Translations under genes and position numbers: made by a program
The notes under the pieces: model-generated
The model's database searches: none
What the model was told of the DNA's origin: nothing
Seen by the model: only the letters and a program-made list of their open reading frames with translations
Assembly: GCF_001422045.1 (NCBI RefSeq)
Contig: NZ_LMLW01000009.1
Coordinates: forward strand, 1-64,000
Source: Sphingomonas sp. Leaf242
GTDB lineage: Bacteria; Pseudomonadota; Alphaproteobacteria; Sphingomonadales; Sphingomonadaceae
Length of the DNA stretch: 64,000 nucleotides
Reading direction: 5' to 3'
Shown here: positions 13,458-23,426 of the stretch, in pieces
How positions within the stretch are numbered: position 1 is the stretch's first letter
Layout: each line of letters opens with the position of its first letter

Positions 13458-16289
13458 ATGATTTTCCGGAAGCAGATTTTGTTGGCGTCGAGCGCAGCGG
13501 TATGCGTCGCGATCATTCCAGCGGCGTTCGCGCAGACCGATCCCGCGCCGTCGGCGACGCCGGTCGCACAGGATGCCGCCCCGTCGGCAACCCAGTCGCC
13601 CGCGCCATCAGTCGCGGCCCCATCCGCGCCATCCTCCGCAACCGGCGACGATATCGTCGTCACCGGCATCCGCGGCAGCCTGCGCAGCGCGATCGCGGTC
13701 AAGCGCAACGCCAACGCGGTCGTCGACGTGATCTCCGCCGAGGACATCGGCAAGTTCCCCGATCGCAACGTCGCAGAGTCGCTCTCGCATATCCCCGGCG
13801 TCAGCATCGATCGTCGCTTCGGCGAGGGCGAGAAGGTCGCGATCCTCGGTACCGATCCGGCACTGAACCGCATGCTGCTCGACGGCCACGGGCTCGCGTC
13901 GGCCGATTGGGGCGGCAACGACAACGATCCGTCGAGCCGCACCTTCAACTATTCGCTGCTCGCCCCCGAGCTCGTCGATCGCCTCGAGGTCTACAAGTCG
14001 CCCGAGCCGCGCATCGAGGAAGGCAGCCTCGGCGGCACCGTCATCGTCCGCACCCGCCGTCCGCTCGACCTGAAGGCCAATGCGGTCTTCGGCTCGGGCG
14101 GCTACACGTACAACGACCGGTCCGATAAGGGCAATTTCCGCGGCTCGGGCCTGTACAGCTGGAAGAACAAGGACGAGACGTTCGGCTTCCTCGTCGCGGC
14201 CACCTACGACAAGCAGAGCCTGACGCGCGCCGGCGTCGAGTTCTTCGGCTACGACAACGTCGCGCCGAACGCCGACGGCACCTACAACAGCCCGTTCGTC
14301 AACCGCGCCGCCGATGGCACGCTGAGCCTCAAGAGCCCCGGCGCGACGATCACCGGGGGGACGATTGCGGACCTCTACAAGGCGGCGTCGCCGTTCGGCA
14401 TCAACTACGCCTATTTCCAGCAGACCCGCGAGCGCAAGAGCGTGTCGGGTACGGTCCAGTATCGGCCGACGTCAGATCTGACGCTCACGCTCAACGGCCT
14501 GCACATCAACGGCAACTACAACAACTACAGCCAGTCGATGTACACGATCCCGGGTGCGTGGACCGGCGACGTGCTGCAATCGGCGAACATCAGCAACGGC
14601 GTCGTCAACGCCGCCTCGTTCGGCGCGGCGACCAACCAGGGCTCGCAGCTCGACACGCTGGTGCGCAAGACCAAGCTGAAGACCGACAACCTCAACTTCT
14701 TCGCCGACTACGAAGGCGACGGTGGCGCCAAGATCTCGTTCGCGGGTGGCTGGAGCAAGGCGAGCGGCGGGCGCGATCCCGAATATCTGTTCAACGTGCA
14801 GACCAAGCTGCCGTACAGCTATGCGTTCACCAACAACACCGCGACGGTGAACTTCGTCGGCGATCAGACCAACCCGGCGAATTATTTCACCAACCCGAAC
14901 AACAACCCGGCGCAGATCGAAGGGCGCCCGGTGATCGTCAACGGCGCGCAGCTGAACGCGGCGCAGATCGGTGGGCAGGACTTCAGCATCACCACCGATC
15001 GCGACATCTTCGGCGGCTATGACGCGACCATCCCGGTCGAGTTCGGACCGTTCAAGGAGATCCTGCTCGGCAGCCGCGCGACCGACCATATCAACCAGAT
15101 CGACGCGCGGGGTATCAACACGTACCTCCAGTCGTCGCAGACCATCGCCCAGCTCGGTGCGCCGGCGCTCGTCACGCCGAACGGCACGTTCGACGGCAGC
15201 GGTGGGCTCGGCAACGCGACGCAGTATCTGAACCTGCCGCAGCAGTCGGTGATCGATATCCTGTCGGGCGCGATCAACTCGCCGCTGGTGACCAAGATCG
15301 GCGCGTCGACCAAGGTCCACGAGACGGTCATCGCCTCTTATGCGCAGGCCAATTTCGATCAGGGCGGGTTCCGCGGCAATATCGGCGGTCGCGTCGTCTA
15401 TACCCGCGACGTCTCGAACTACGCGACCACGCCGAGCGCACAGGTCAACCCGCAGCCGGTGCCGACGCGGACCTCGACCGATTACCTGAAGTTCCTGCCG
15501 AGCCTCAACATCGCCTATTCGGTCTCGCCGACGGTGATCGTGCGTGGCGCGGTGGCCAAGGTGATCTCGCGGCCGCGCTATCAGGATCTGGCGGCAGCGA
15601 CCTCGCTCAACGACACGACGCTCGATGGCAATGGCGGCAATCCGAACCTGAAGCCGTATGAATCGACCAACTACGAACTGACCGCGGAATGGTATCCGCG
15701 TTCGGGCACGCTGCTGGCGGTCGAGCTGTTCCGTCGCGACATCAAGAACTACATCATCAGCTTCCGCCAGAACGTCGATTTCTTCAACGCGCTGCAGAAC
15801 CGCATCACGACCTACAACGTCAGCCAGCCGATCAACGGCGCCAAGGCCAAGGTCAACGGCGTGCTGGTATCGGGCCAGACCGAGATCTGGGGCGGGTTCG
15901 GCATCCAGGCGAACTATTCGTACCAGGACAGCGACACCTCGTCGGTCGACGTCAGCGGTGCGGCGCTCAACCTGCCGTATCTGTCGAAGCACACCGTCAA
16001 CGTGATCCCGTATTTCGAGAGCGGACCGTTTCAGGCCCGCCTGAGCTACAACTACCGCACCGCGTATTTCCGGACGATCGGTCGTCTCGGCTCGCGCGAG
16101 ATGGTGGCGCCGTACAACCAGCTCGATTTCTCGGCCGGGTTCAACGTGACGCCGGCGGTGACGCTGTCGGTCAACGCGCAGAACCTGCTCGACGAGACGT
16201 ATCTCCAGTATAACGCGACGCCGGATCGTCCGACCGCGTTCTACAAGAATGGCCGGACGTTCGCGGCATCGCTGTCGTTCAGGATGTAG
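13458..16289 (+). CDS. TonB-dependent receptor (Xanthomonas/Caulobacter type) for N-glycan or NAG oligosaccharides
   Basis: This 943-residue outer-membrane receptor imports its ligand using TonB energy. A signal peptide ends near AAFAQ (residue 26) and is followed by an Ala/Pro/Ser-rich stretch. The plug domain starts around DDIVVTGIRGSLRSAI (residues 68-83) and runs through DVISAEDIGKFPDRNVAESL and LEVYKSPE. The rest is a beta-barrel with many aromatic-ended strands, closing with FAASLSFRM. The DVISAEDIGKFPD sequence is typical of the TonB-Xanth-Caul subfamily used for carbohydrates. It is the first gene of an eight-gene operon of glycosidases, so it likely brings oligosaccharides to them. 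Ligand choice is inferred from neighbours. Confidence 0.92.
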   Translation: MIFRKQILLASSAAVCVAIIPAAFAQTDPAPSATPVAQDAAPSATQSPAPSVAAPSAPSSATGDDIVVTGIRGSLRSAIAVKRNANAVVDVISAEDIGKFPDRNVAESLSHIPGVSIDRRFGEGEKVAILGTDPALNRMLLDGHGLASADWGGNDNDPSSRTFNYSLLAPELVDRLEVYKSPEPRIEEGSLGGTVIVRTRRPLDLKANAVFGSGGYTYNDRSDKGNFRGSGLYSWKNKDETFGFLVAATYDKQSLTRAGVEFFGYDNVAPNADGTYNSPFVNRAADGTLSLKSPGATITGGTIADLYKAASPFGINYAYFQQTRERKSVSGTVQYRPTSDLTLTLNGLHINGNYNNYSQSMYTIPGAWTGDVLQSANISNGVVNAASFGAATNQGSQLDTLVRKTKLKTDNLNFFADYEGDGGAKISFAGGWSKASGGRDPEYLFNVQTKLPYSYAFTNNTATVNFVGDQTNPANYFTNPNNNPAQIEGRPVIVNGAQLNAAQIGGQDFSITTDRDIFGGYDATIPVEFGPFKEILLGSRATDHINQIDARGINTYLQSSQTIAQLGAPALVTPNGTFDGSGGLGNATQYLNLPQQSVIDILSGAINSPLVTKIGASTKVHETVIASYAQANFDQGGFRGNIGGRVVYTRDVSNYATTPSAQVNPQPVPTRTSTDYLKFLPSLNIAYSVSPTVIVRGAVAKVISRPRYQDLAAATSLNDTTLDGNGGNPNLKPYESTNYELTAEWYPRSGTLLAVELFRRDIKNYIISFRQNVDFFNALQNRITTYNVSQPINGAKAKVNGVLVSGQTEIWGGFGIQANYSYQDSDTSSVDVSGAALNLPYLSKHTVNVIPYFESGPFQARLSYNYRTAYFRTIGRLGSREMVAPYNQLDFSAGFNVTPAVTLSVNAQNLLDETYLQYNATPDRPTAFYKNGRTFAASLSFRM

Positions 16290-16354
16290 AATACACGGGT
16301 GGTGCGCCGGCATCGGTGCACCACCCAGCGCCAACGGAGGCACGATATCGCCGC

Positions 16355-18529
16355 ATGACATCGGAATGGATCAAGGCAGTGCGCAAGCGGATGGGGAATC
16401 TCGGTGTCCTGTCCGCGTTTCTCGTTCCGATGGGTCTGGCGACGCCGGCCGCGGCCGAGCGGATCGATCTGGATGCGGGGTGGACGTTCTGGCTGGCAAA
16501 GGACGCGCCGGCCGATCCGGCGTGGCTGAAGACAGATCCCGCGAAGGTCGAAAGCGTCAGCGTCCCGCATAGCTGGCCGCTGTCGCGCGGTGCCAATTCC
16601 GAAGGCGTCGGCTGGTACGCGCGGACGCTGGTGGTGCCCGAGGCGATCGTCGGCAAGCATCTCGAACTGCATTTCGACGCGGTGTTCTACGCGGCGCGCG
16701 TCTGGGTGAACGGGACGCTCGTCGGTCGCCACGAAGGCGGGCATACCGCGTTCGATATCGACGTGTCGAAGGTGTTGAAACCCGGCGCGAACCGGATCGT
16801 CGTCGCCGCCGACGACCGGCCCGGGTTCGTGACGATTCCAGGCTATGCGATGCGCCTCCAAGGCTCGGGGAACGTCTGGTATGATTGGTGGCACAGCGGC
16901 GGGATCACGCGCGACGTGTCGCTGCGGATCGCCGAGGGCGGGCTGATCCGCCGCCAGCGGATCCGGCAAGTCCTGAGGGCCGACAGCGCGACCGTCACGA
17001 GCGGCGTCGCGATCGAGAATGTCGATGCCAAGCCGCACACCTATTCCCTGACGTCCGTCGCGATCGATCCCGCTGGTCGCGAGGTCGCGCGCTGTGAAAA
17101 GAGCGTGACGGTGGCCGCGTCTGCCGCCGCGACGCCCGACGCCGCGCTGACGATCACGAAGCCGCAACTGTGGCAGATCGGCGCGGGCAAGCTCTACCGG
17201 ATCGTCGCCGAACTGCGCGACGAGAAGGGCGTGATGCTCGACCGGCGCGAGGACACCGTCGGTCTGCGCACGCTCGCGCTCCGTGACCGGAAACTCTACG
17301 TCAACGGCGTCGCGGTGCGGCTGACCGGGGTGACGCGGCATGAGGATTCGCCGTGGGAAGGTGCCGCGGAAACGCGCGGCACGATCCTCCACGACATGCG
17401 CGATCTGAACGCATTGCACGTCACGCTGACGCGGCCGGTGCATTACCCGCAGCCGCAGAGCGTGTTCGATGCCGCCGACCGCGCGGGGATGCTCCTCGTT
17501 CCCGAAATTCCGATCTGGCAGATGACCGCGGCGCAGCTGGGCGATCCCCGGCTGCTGGTGCGTGCCAAGGCGATGATGGCCGAGATGATCGCCGAAAGCG
17601 GCAATCATCCGAGCGTGCTTGCGTGGAGCGTGATGAACGAGAGCGAGGCCGCGACGCCGCAGGGGCTCGCGTTCGTGAAGGCGATGAAGGCGCATATCAA
17701 GGCAATCGATCCGGGCCGGTTCGTGACGTTCGCGGATTCGCAGATCGCGGAGCGCGCCGTACGCGTACCCGCCCTGGTCGAGGCGGACTTCGTGATGGCG
17801 AACGCCTATTTCGGGACCTGGAGCGGCGGTGCGGACAAAGTCGGGCCGTGGCTCGACGCGTTCGACAAGGCGTATCCCGACCGGATGCTGGTGATCTCCG
17901 AATTCGGCTGGCCGGGGCCGTTCTCGCACGATTCCGCGAGCGCGGACGTCGCGCGCACCGAAAACCTCAAGGACCAGCTCGCGGCGTTCGCGACGCGGCC
18001 CTGGGTCGGTGGCGCGATCTTCTGGAGCTATGCGGACTATCGCTCGAACAAGAACCTCTTCGCCGGCATGGCCGATGGCTATGTCGATCACGGCCTCGTC
18101 GATGCCGATCGCCAGCGCCGCCCGAGCTATTTCGCGTGGGAAGCCGCCAACCGCGACGTCTCCGCGAAGGTCGACCTGACGATGGCGGGCGAAACGCCGA
18201 CCGGCTTCACCGCGACCGTGATGGGCGCTGCGAAGGCTGCGTTGCCCTCCTATCCGCTGGTCGGCGCGCGGCTGCACTGGCGCGCGATCGGCGGCGATCG
18301 CGTCGTGCTCGGCGAGGGCGAACAGGCGCTTCCGGTCATCGCCCCCGGCGGCACCGCGACGGTGTCCGCGGCTTGGGCCGGTCGTCTTACGCCCGTCACT
18401 GTGACCGTCGATATCCTCACCGCGGAGGGTGCGCGCGCAGGCGGCGTCGTCCGCGACTACGAACCGTTCAAGGCCGGCTCCGCCGTCTATCCACCCGATC
18501 CAGCGCAATTGCCGAAGGACCCTAAATGA
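16355..18529 (+). CDS. GH2 glycoside hydrolase, beta-galactosidase/beta-glucuronidase-like, exported
   Basis: This is a periplasmic retaining hydrolase of about 724 residues. A signal peptide ends near ATPAAAE (residue 35). A jelly-roll sugar-binding domain follows (GVGWYARTLVVPE, WVNGTLVGRHEGGHTAFDID), then an Ig-like domain, then the TIM barrel. The likely acid/base is Glu429 in AWSVMNESEA and the nucleophile Glu516 in MLVISEFGW. GH2 specificity cannot be read directly; a beta-galactosidase role would fit terminal galactose on complex glycans. ATG 16355 follows a GGAGG at 16336-16340; ATG 16391 is an alternative with a shorter signal peptide. It is 65 bases after the receptor gene and overlaps the GH20 gene by ATGA. 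Confidence 0.85.
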   Translation: MTSEWIKAVRKRMGNLGVLSAFLVPMGLATPAAAERIDLDAGWTFWLAKDAPADPAWLKTDPAKVESVSVPHSWPLSRGANSEGVGWYARTLVVPEAIVGKHLELHFDAVFYAARVWVNGTLVGRHEGGHTAFDIDVSKVLKPGANRIVVAADDRPGFVTIPGYAMRLQGSGNVWYDWWHSGGITRDVSLRIAEGGLIRRQRIRQVLRADSATVTSGVAIENVDAKPHTYSLTSVAIDPAGREVARCEKSVTVAASAAATPDAALTITKPQLWQIGAGKLYRIVAELRDEKGVMLDRREDTVGLRTLALRDRKLYVNGVAVRLTGVTRHEDSPWEGAAETRGTILHDMRDLNALHVTLTRPVHYPQPQSVFDAADRAGMLLVPEIPIWQMTAAQLGDPRLLVRAKAMMAEMIAESGNHPSVLAWSVMNESEAATPQGLAFVKAMKAHIKAIDPGRFVTFADSQIAERAVRVPALVEADFVMANAYFGTWSGGADKVGPWLDAFDKAYPDRMLVISEFGWPGPFSHDSASADVARTENLKDQLAAFATRPWVGGAIFWSYADYRSNKNLFAGMADGYVDHGLVDADRQRRPSYFAWEAANRDVSAKVDLTMAGETPTGFTATVMGAAKAALPSYPLVGARLHWRAIGGDRVVLGEGEQALPVIAPGGTATVSAAWAGRLTPVTVTVDILTAEGARAGGVVRDYEPFKAGSAVYPPDPAQLPKDPK

Positions 18530-20814
18530 TCCGTTTCCGCCCTCTGGTGCTCGCGCTGCTGATGTCCTCGACCGCGGCGGTGGCCGAAGGGCCTAAGCTG
18601 ATTCCGATGCCCGCCTCGATCGAGACACACGCCGGCACGTTGACGATCGGCGAAGGTGCCGGGATCGTCGCGAGCGATGGAGGCGCGAAGACCGCGGCCA
18701 AGCTGCTCGCGCAACAGGTCAAGGTCGTGCGTGGGCTCTCGCTCGCAAGCGACGCCGGTACCGGCCCGATCCGCTTCGTGCGCGACGCGAGCGTGGCGGG
18801 TGACGAGGCCTATACGCTGACCGTCGATGCGAAGGGCGTGACGATCGCGGCGAGCGGCGATGCGGGCCTCGTCCACGGCGCGATGACGCTGGCGCAGTTG
18901 CTCAGCCCCGATGCGGCGGTCGGCAAGCCAGTGACGCTGGCGGCGATGACGATCCGCGATGCGCCGCGTTTCAAGTGGCGCGGGCTGATGATCGATCCGG
19001 CGCGGCATTTCGTGCCGATGCCGACGTTGTACGCTATGGTCGATCAGCTCGCCGCGCAGAAGATGAACGTGTTGCATCTCCATCTGACCGACGATCAGGG
19101 CTGGCGCGTCGAGATCAAGCGCTATCCCGACCTGACCCGGATCGGCGCGTGGCGGACACCGCCGTCTGCGGGTGGTGCGCCGGGCGAGAAGGTCGGCGGG
19201 TTCTACACGCAGGCCGAGCTGAAGGCGCTGGTCGCCTATGCGCAGGAGCGCGCGATCACGATCATGCCCGAGATCGACCTGCCCGGTCATGCGCAGGCGG
19301 CGGTCGCGTCGTATCCGGCCGAAGTCGGCGTGCTCGGCGATCGGCCTGCGGTCGGTCACGACTGGGGCGTGAACCCGTGGCTGTTCAGCCCGGAGGATCG
19401 CAGCATGACCTTCATCAAGCACGTGCTCGACGAGCTGATGGAGGTGTTCCCGTCGCAGTTCATCCATCTCGGCGGGGACGAGGCGGTCAAGGACCAGTGG
19501 GAGCGCTCGCCCGCGGTGCAGGCGAAGATGAAGGCGCTCGGGCTGAAGACCGAGATGCAGATGCAGAGCTGGATGATCGACCAGCTCGGCGAGTATCTGG
19601 CGAAGCACGGCCGCCGGCTGATCGGCTGGGACGAGATCCTCGAGGGTGGCTTGCCGCCATCGGCCTCGGTGATGTCGTGGCGTGGCGAGAAGGGGGCCGT
19701 CGATGCGGCGAACCAGGGGCATGACGTCGTGCTGAGCCCGGCGCCGATAATGTATCTCGACAGCCTGCAGAGCAATCGCAGCGACGAGCCGCCAGGCCGC
19801 ATCGCGAACGGCGATGCGATCGTGCCGCTCGCCCGGCTGTATGCGTACGAGCCCGAGCCGGCGGGGGTGGCGCCCGACAAGATGAAGCATGTGCTGGGCG
19901 CGCAGATCAACGCGTGGAGCGAGTATCTCGTGACACCCGAGCAGGTCGAACACGCGGTCTTCCCGCGGCTGTCGGCGCTTGCCGAGCGGACCTGGTCGCC
20001 GAAATCCGCGCGTAATTTCGATGACTTCGTGGCGCGGCTCGAGCCGCAGATGGGCCGCTATGCCCGCGCTGGTATCGCCGCGGCGGACAGCGCGTTCGCG
20101 GTCGACTTCGCGATTCAGGGCACGCGCGGCGATGCGCTGCGCCGCGGCAAGGTGCCCGTGACGCTCGCGACGCAGACGGGCTACGGCACGATCCGCTACA
20201 CGCTCGACGGCAAGGCGCCGACCGCGCGATCGAAGGCCTATGCCACGCCGTTGTCGGTGAAGCCGGGCGTCACCATCCGCGCCGCCGCCTTCACCAGCGA
20301 TGGTCGCCCGACCGCGGAGCCGCGTCTGTTCGAGACGAGCCGGGTCGCGCTGCTGCGCCGGTCGAGCTCGGAACTGGTCGCGTGCCCCGATGGCGCAATC
20401 GGGCTGCGCGTGCCGCTGACGTCGGAGGCGACGGGGAATACGCCGGTATTCAACGTCAACATCTTCGACACGTGCACGATGTATCCCGCCGCACCGCTGG
20501 ATGTGGCGCGCAGCTTCACCGTCGATGTCGCGCGGTTGCCGCGGCATTACGGGCTGGCGCATGACGAGAAGGCGTTGCGGCGGCATTACGCGGTGACGAC
20601 GCACGGCGAGCTCGTGGTCCGCACCGGCGGCTGCACTGGCACGATCGCGGCGACCTTCCCGCTACCGAACCCGGCGACGAGTCCGAACCGCATGAGCTTC
20701 CGCGGCACGCTGCCCGAGGGGAAGGGCGATGCGGATATCTGCCTGTTGTTCACGGCGTCGATGGAGTCGCCGTTCTACGCGGTCGAATCGATGCAGCTGT
20801 CGGAGAAGAAGTGA
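18526..20814 (+). CDS. GH20 beta-N-acetylhexosaminidase, exported
   Basis: This enzyme releases terminal GlcNAc or GalNAc from glycans in the periplasm. The 762-residue protein has a signal peptide (cleavage near AAVAEG, about residue 21), an N-terminal GH20b-type domain (to about 140), and the catalytic barrel (about 148-490) with FKWRGLMIDPARHF, HLHLTDDQGWRVEI and the catalytic pair Asp318-Glu319 in FIHLGGDEA. A chitobiase/hexosaminidase C-terminal type beta domain follows (YGTIRYTLDGKAPT at about 550), then an extra C-terminal beta-rich region of unknown role. The start overlaps the upstream stop as ATGA and the stop overlaps the next start. Free GlcNAc produced here is the obvious substrate of the divergent PTS. 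Confidence 0.93.
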   Translation: MIRFRPLVLALLMSSTAAVAEGPKLIPMPASIETHAGTLTIGEGAGIVASDGGAKTAAKLLAQQVKVVRGLSLASDAGTGPIRFVRDASVAGDEAYTLTVDAKGVTIAASGDAGLVHGAMTLAQLLSPDAAVGKPVTLAAMTIRDAPRFKWRGLMIDPARHFVPMPTLYAMVDQLAAQKMNVLHLHLTDDQGWRVEIKRYPDLTRIGAWRTPPSAGGAPGEKVGGFYTQAELKALVAYAQERAITIMPEIDLPGHAQAAVASYPAEVGVLGDRPAVGHDWGVNPWLFSPEDRSMTFIKHVLDELMEVFPSQFIHLGGDEAVKDQWERSPAVQAKMKALGLKTEMQMQSWMIDQLGEYLAKHGRRLIGWDEILEGGLPPSASVMSWRGEKGAVDAANQGHDVVLSPAPIMYLDSLQSNRSDEPPGRIANGDAIVPLARLYAYEPEPAGVAPDKMKHVLGAQINAWSEYLVTPEQVEHAVFPRLSALAERTWSPKSARNFDDFVARLEPQMGRYARAGIAAADSAFAVDFAIQGTRGDALRRGKVPVTLATQTGYGTIRYTLDGKAPTARSKAYATPLSVKPGVTIRAAAFTSDGRPTAEPRLFETSRVALLRRSSSELVACPDGAIGLRVPLTSEATGNTPVFNVNIFDTCTMYPAAPLDVARSFTVDVARLPRHYGLAHDEKALRRHYAVTTHGELVVRTGGCTGTIAATFPLPNPATSPNRMSFRGTLPEGKGDADICLLFTASMESPFYAVESMQLSEKK

Positions 20815-23426
20815 TGCGGCGCACGGCTCTTCTGCTGCTCGCCGCGATCGCTGCGACGCCCGCCTGGGCGGCACCCCGCACGAGCGTCGTGCTCGACAAG
20901 GGCTGGTCGATGCGGATCGACCCGACCGATACCGCTGCGGCCAAGGCGCATCCGAAGGCGGCCCGCTGGCTCCGCGCGACCGTGCCGGGCAGTGCGCAGA
21001 CCGACCTGATGGCCGCGAAGATCGTCCCCGATCCCTACAAGGGCCTGAACGAGGCGAAGATCCAGTGGGTGGGTCTGACCGACTGGCAATATCACACCGT
21101 CGTGCGGGCGACGCCCGAACTGCTGGCGCGCGATCATATCGACCTGGTGTTCGACGGGCTGGATACCTTCGCCGAGGTGCGGTTGAACGGGACCAAGCTG
21201 CTGGCGGCGGACAATGCGCATCGGCGCTGGCGCGTACCGGTCAAGGCGGTGCTGAAGCCGGGGGCGAACGAGTTGCTCGTCACGTTCCGCTCGCCGATCC
21301 GCACGTTGCAGCCGATGGTGCTGAAGGCGAAGAACCCGCTGCCCGGCGAATATGATTCGATCTACGGCGACGAGCCGATGGGCAAGCAGACCTCGCCCTA
21401 TATCCGCAAGCCGAAGTATCAGTATGGCTGGGACTGGGGCCCGCGGATCGTCACGCAGGGGATCTGGCGTCCGGCGCGGATCGAGGCGTGGGACGACGCG
21501 CGGATCGAGGCGTTTCGCGTGACGCAGGAAGCGCTGACCAAGTCCGAAGCGCGGCTGTCCGCGGAACTCGACGTGGTGGCGGGCCAGGAGCGGCCGGTCA
21601 CGGTGCAGGTCGCGGTCACTGGCCCCGACGGCCAAGTCACGCAGGCGGCGCGGACCGTCACCGTCGCGGCGGGCGCAAGCCACGTCGCGGTACCTGTGAG
21701 CGTCGTCAACCCACAGCGCTGGTTCCCCGCGGGATACGGTGCGCAACCGCTCTACACCGTGAAGGCGACGCTGACCGACGGAACCGCGACGATCGATACC
21801 GCGCAGCGCCGCACCGGCCTGCGCACCGTCGAACTGCGTCGCGACAAGGACGCGCAGGGGCGGGGATTCGCGTTCGTTGTCAACGGCATCCCGGTGTTCG
21901 CCAAGGGCGCGAACCTGATTCCGTTCGACATGTTTCCCGCGCGCGTGCCCGAGAGCCAGATCCGCACCGTCATGGCCGGCGCGCGCGACGCCAACATGAA
22001 CATGATCCGCGTGTGGGGCGGTGGCTATTATCTCGACGACGCGTTCTACGATCTCGCCGACCAGATGGGCTTGATGGTGTGGCAGGACTTCATGTTCGGC
22101 GGCGCCGTCACGCCGCCCGACCGCGAATTCCGCGAGACCGTCCGCATCGAAGCGGAGGAACAGGTCGACCGGCTCCAGGCGCATCCCTCGATCGTGCTGT
22201 GGTCGGGCAATAACGAGGTGCTCAGCGGCTGGGCCAACTGGTCCGACCGGATCGCCTTCAAGAAGGCGGTCGGCGCGGACGAGCAGGAGCGGATCGGCGT
22301 CGGCATGGCGGTGATCTTCGACCGCGTGCTGCGCGATGCCGCCGAACGCCGCGATCCCGATGCGGTCTATTGGCCGGGTTCGCCGAGCAACAATTACGAG
22401 GACAAGCCCGACATCGATTCCGATGGCGACCGGCATTACTGGGACGTCTGGGGCGGCAAGAAGCCGGTCGAGGCGTATCTCGACAGCTGCCCGCGCTTCA
22501 TGTCCGAATACGGCCTGCAATCGATGCCCGAGATGAAGACGATCCGGACGTTTGCGACCGACGCCGACTTCTCGCCGACCTCGCCGGTGATGAAGGCGCA
22601 CCAGAAGTTCCTGAAGGGCGAGGGCAACGACCGGCTGCTGTTCTACATCCGCGAGAAATACCGCGAGCCGCGCGACTTCGCCGAGTTCGTGTATCTGAGC
22701 CAGGTTATGCAGGCCGAGGGGATCGAACTCGCCGCGCTGCATCATCGTGCATGCCGACCGGTGACGATGGGGTCGCTGTTCTGGCAGATCAACGACGTCT
22801 GGCCGGGCGCGTCATGGGCCAGCATCGATTATTATGGTCGCTGGAAGGCGCTGCAATTCCGCGCCCGGCATTTCTACGCGCCGCTGGCGATCGCCGCCGA
22901 GCGCAAGGACGGGTCGACCAAGGTGAGCCTGATCTCCGACGCGATGGTGCCGACCGAGGCGAAGTGGCGGGTGCGGACGCTCGATGTCGACGGGAAGGTC
23001 ATCGCGACGCGCGAGGAGGCTGCGACGTTGGCGCCGTTGTCCGCAACGGCGGTGGCGACGCTGCCCGATGCGATGCTGTTCGCGGGCGGAGATCCGGCGC
23101 GGACGATCGCGGTGGCGGAGTTGCTGGTGGGTGACCGCGTAACGTCGCGCGTGCTGCTGTCGGCGGCGCCCAAGACGATGACGCTCCCCGATCCGGGACT
23201 CGCCGCGACGTGGGACGGCGATCGACTGACGCTGACTGCCACCAAGCTGGCGCGCGCAGTGTGGCTCGATTTTGGCACGGTCGAGGCGACGCCGTCGGAC
23301 AATACGTTCGATCTGCTGCCGGGGGAGAGTGTTACGGTGACTGTTGCTTCGAAGGCGTCGGCTGCGGCGCTGCGGCGTGCCTTGTCGGTCCGGACACTGG
23401 CCGGTGTAGCGGCGGTGAAGTCGTGA
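20814..23426 (+). CDS. GH2 beta-mannosidase-like hydrolase, exported
   Basis: This 870-residue enzyme matches the beta-mannosidase branch of GH2. It has a short signal peptide (AATPAWAAP), an N-terminal sugar-binding domain with VGLTDWQYHTVV and FDGLDTFAEVRLNG, and the hallmark QYGWDWGPRI (about residue 203). The acid/base is Glu468 in VLWSGNNEVLSGW and the nucleophile Glu565 in FMSEYGLQS. Such enzymes cleave the beta-1,4-mannose next to chitobiose in the N-glycan core, which fits this operon. ATG 20814 shares its A with the preceding TGA (TGATG); a GTG at 20811 is in frame. It is translationally coupled to both neighbours. Confidence 0.92.
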   Translation: MRRTALLLLAAIAATPAWAAPRTSVVLDKGWSMRIDPTDTAAAKAHPKAARWLRATVPGSAQTDLMAAKIVPDPYKGLNEAKIQWVGLTDWQYHTVVRATPELLARDHIDLVFDGLDTFAEVRLNGTKLLAADNAHRRWRVPVKAVLKPGANELLVTFRSPIRTLQPMVLKAKNPLPGEYDSIYGDEPMGKQTSPYIRKPKYQYGWDWGPRIVTQGIWRPARIEAWDDARIEAFRVTQEALTKSEARLSAELDVVAGQERPVTVQVAVTGPDGQVTQAARTVTVAAGASHVAVPVSVVNPQRWFPAGYGAQPLYTVKATLTDGTATIDTAQRRTGLRTVELRRDKDAQGRGFAFVVNGIPVFAKGANLIPFDMFPARVPESQIRTVMAGARDANMNMIRVWGGGYYLDDAFYDLADQMGLMVWQDFMFGGAVTPPDREFRETVRIEAEEQVDRLQAHPSIVLWSGNNEVLSGWANWSDRIAFKKAVGADEQERIGVGMAVIFDRVLRDAAERRDPDAVYWPGSPSNNYEDKPDIDSDGDRHYWDVWGGKKPVEAYLDSCPRFMSEYGLQSMPEMKTIRTFATDADFSPTSPVMKAHQKFLKGEGNDRLLFYIREKYREPRDFAEFVYLSQVMQAEGIELAALHHRACRPVTMGSLFWQINDVWPGASWASIDYYGRWKALQFRARHFYAPLAIAAERKDGSTKVSLISDAMVPTEAKWRVRTLDVDGKVIATREEAATLAPLSATAVATLPDAMLFAGGDPARTIAVAELLVGDRVTSRVLLSAAPKTMTLPDPGLAATWDGDRLTLTATKLARAVWLDFGTVEATPSDNTFDLLPGESVTVTVASKASAAALRRALSVRTLAGVAAVKS

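Noticed and set aside
14472-16361. 629-codon minus-strand frame opposite the TonB receptor
   Set aside because: It is Arg-rich shadow translation of a well-supported receptor gene.
16241-18508. 755-codon minus-strand frame opposite GH2
   Set aside because: It is antisense to a GH2 gene with intact catalytic motifs and has no recognisable domain.
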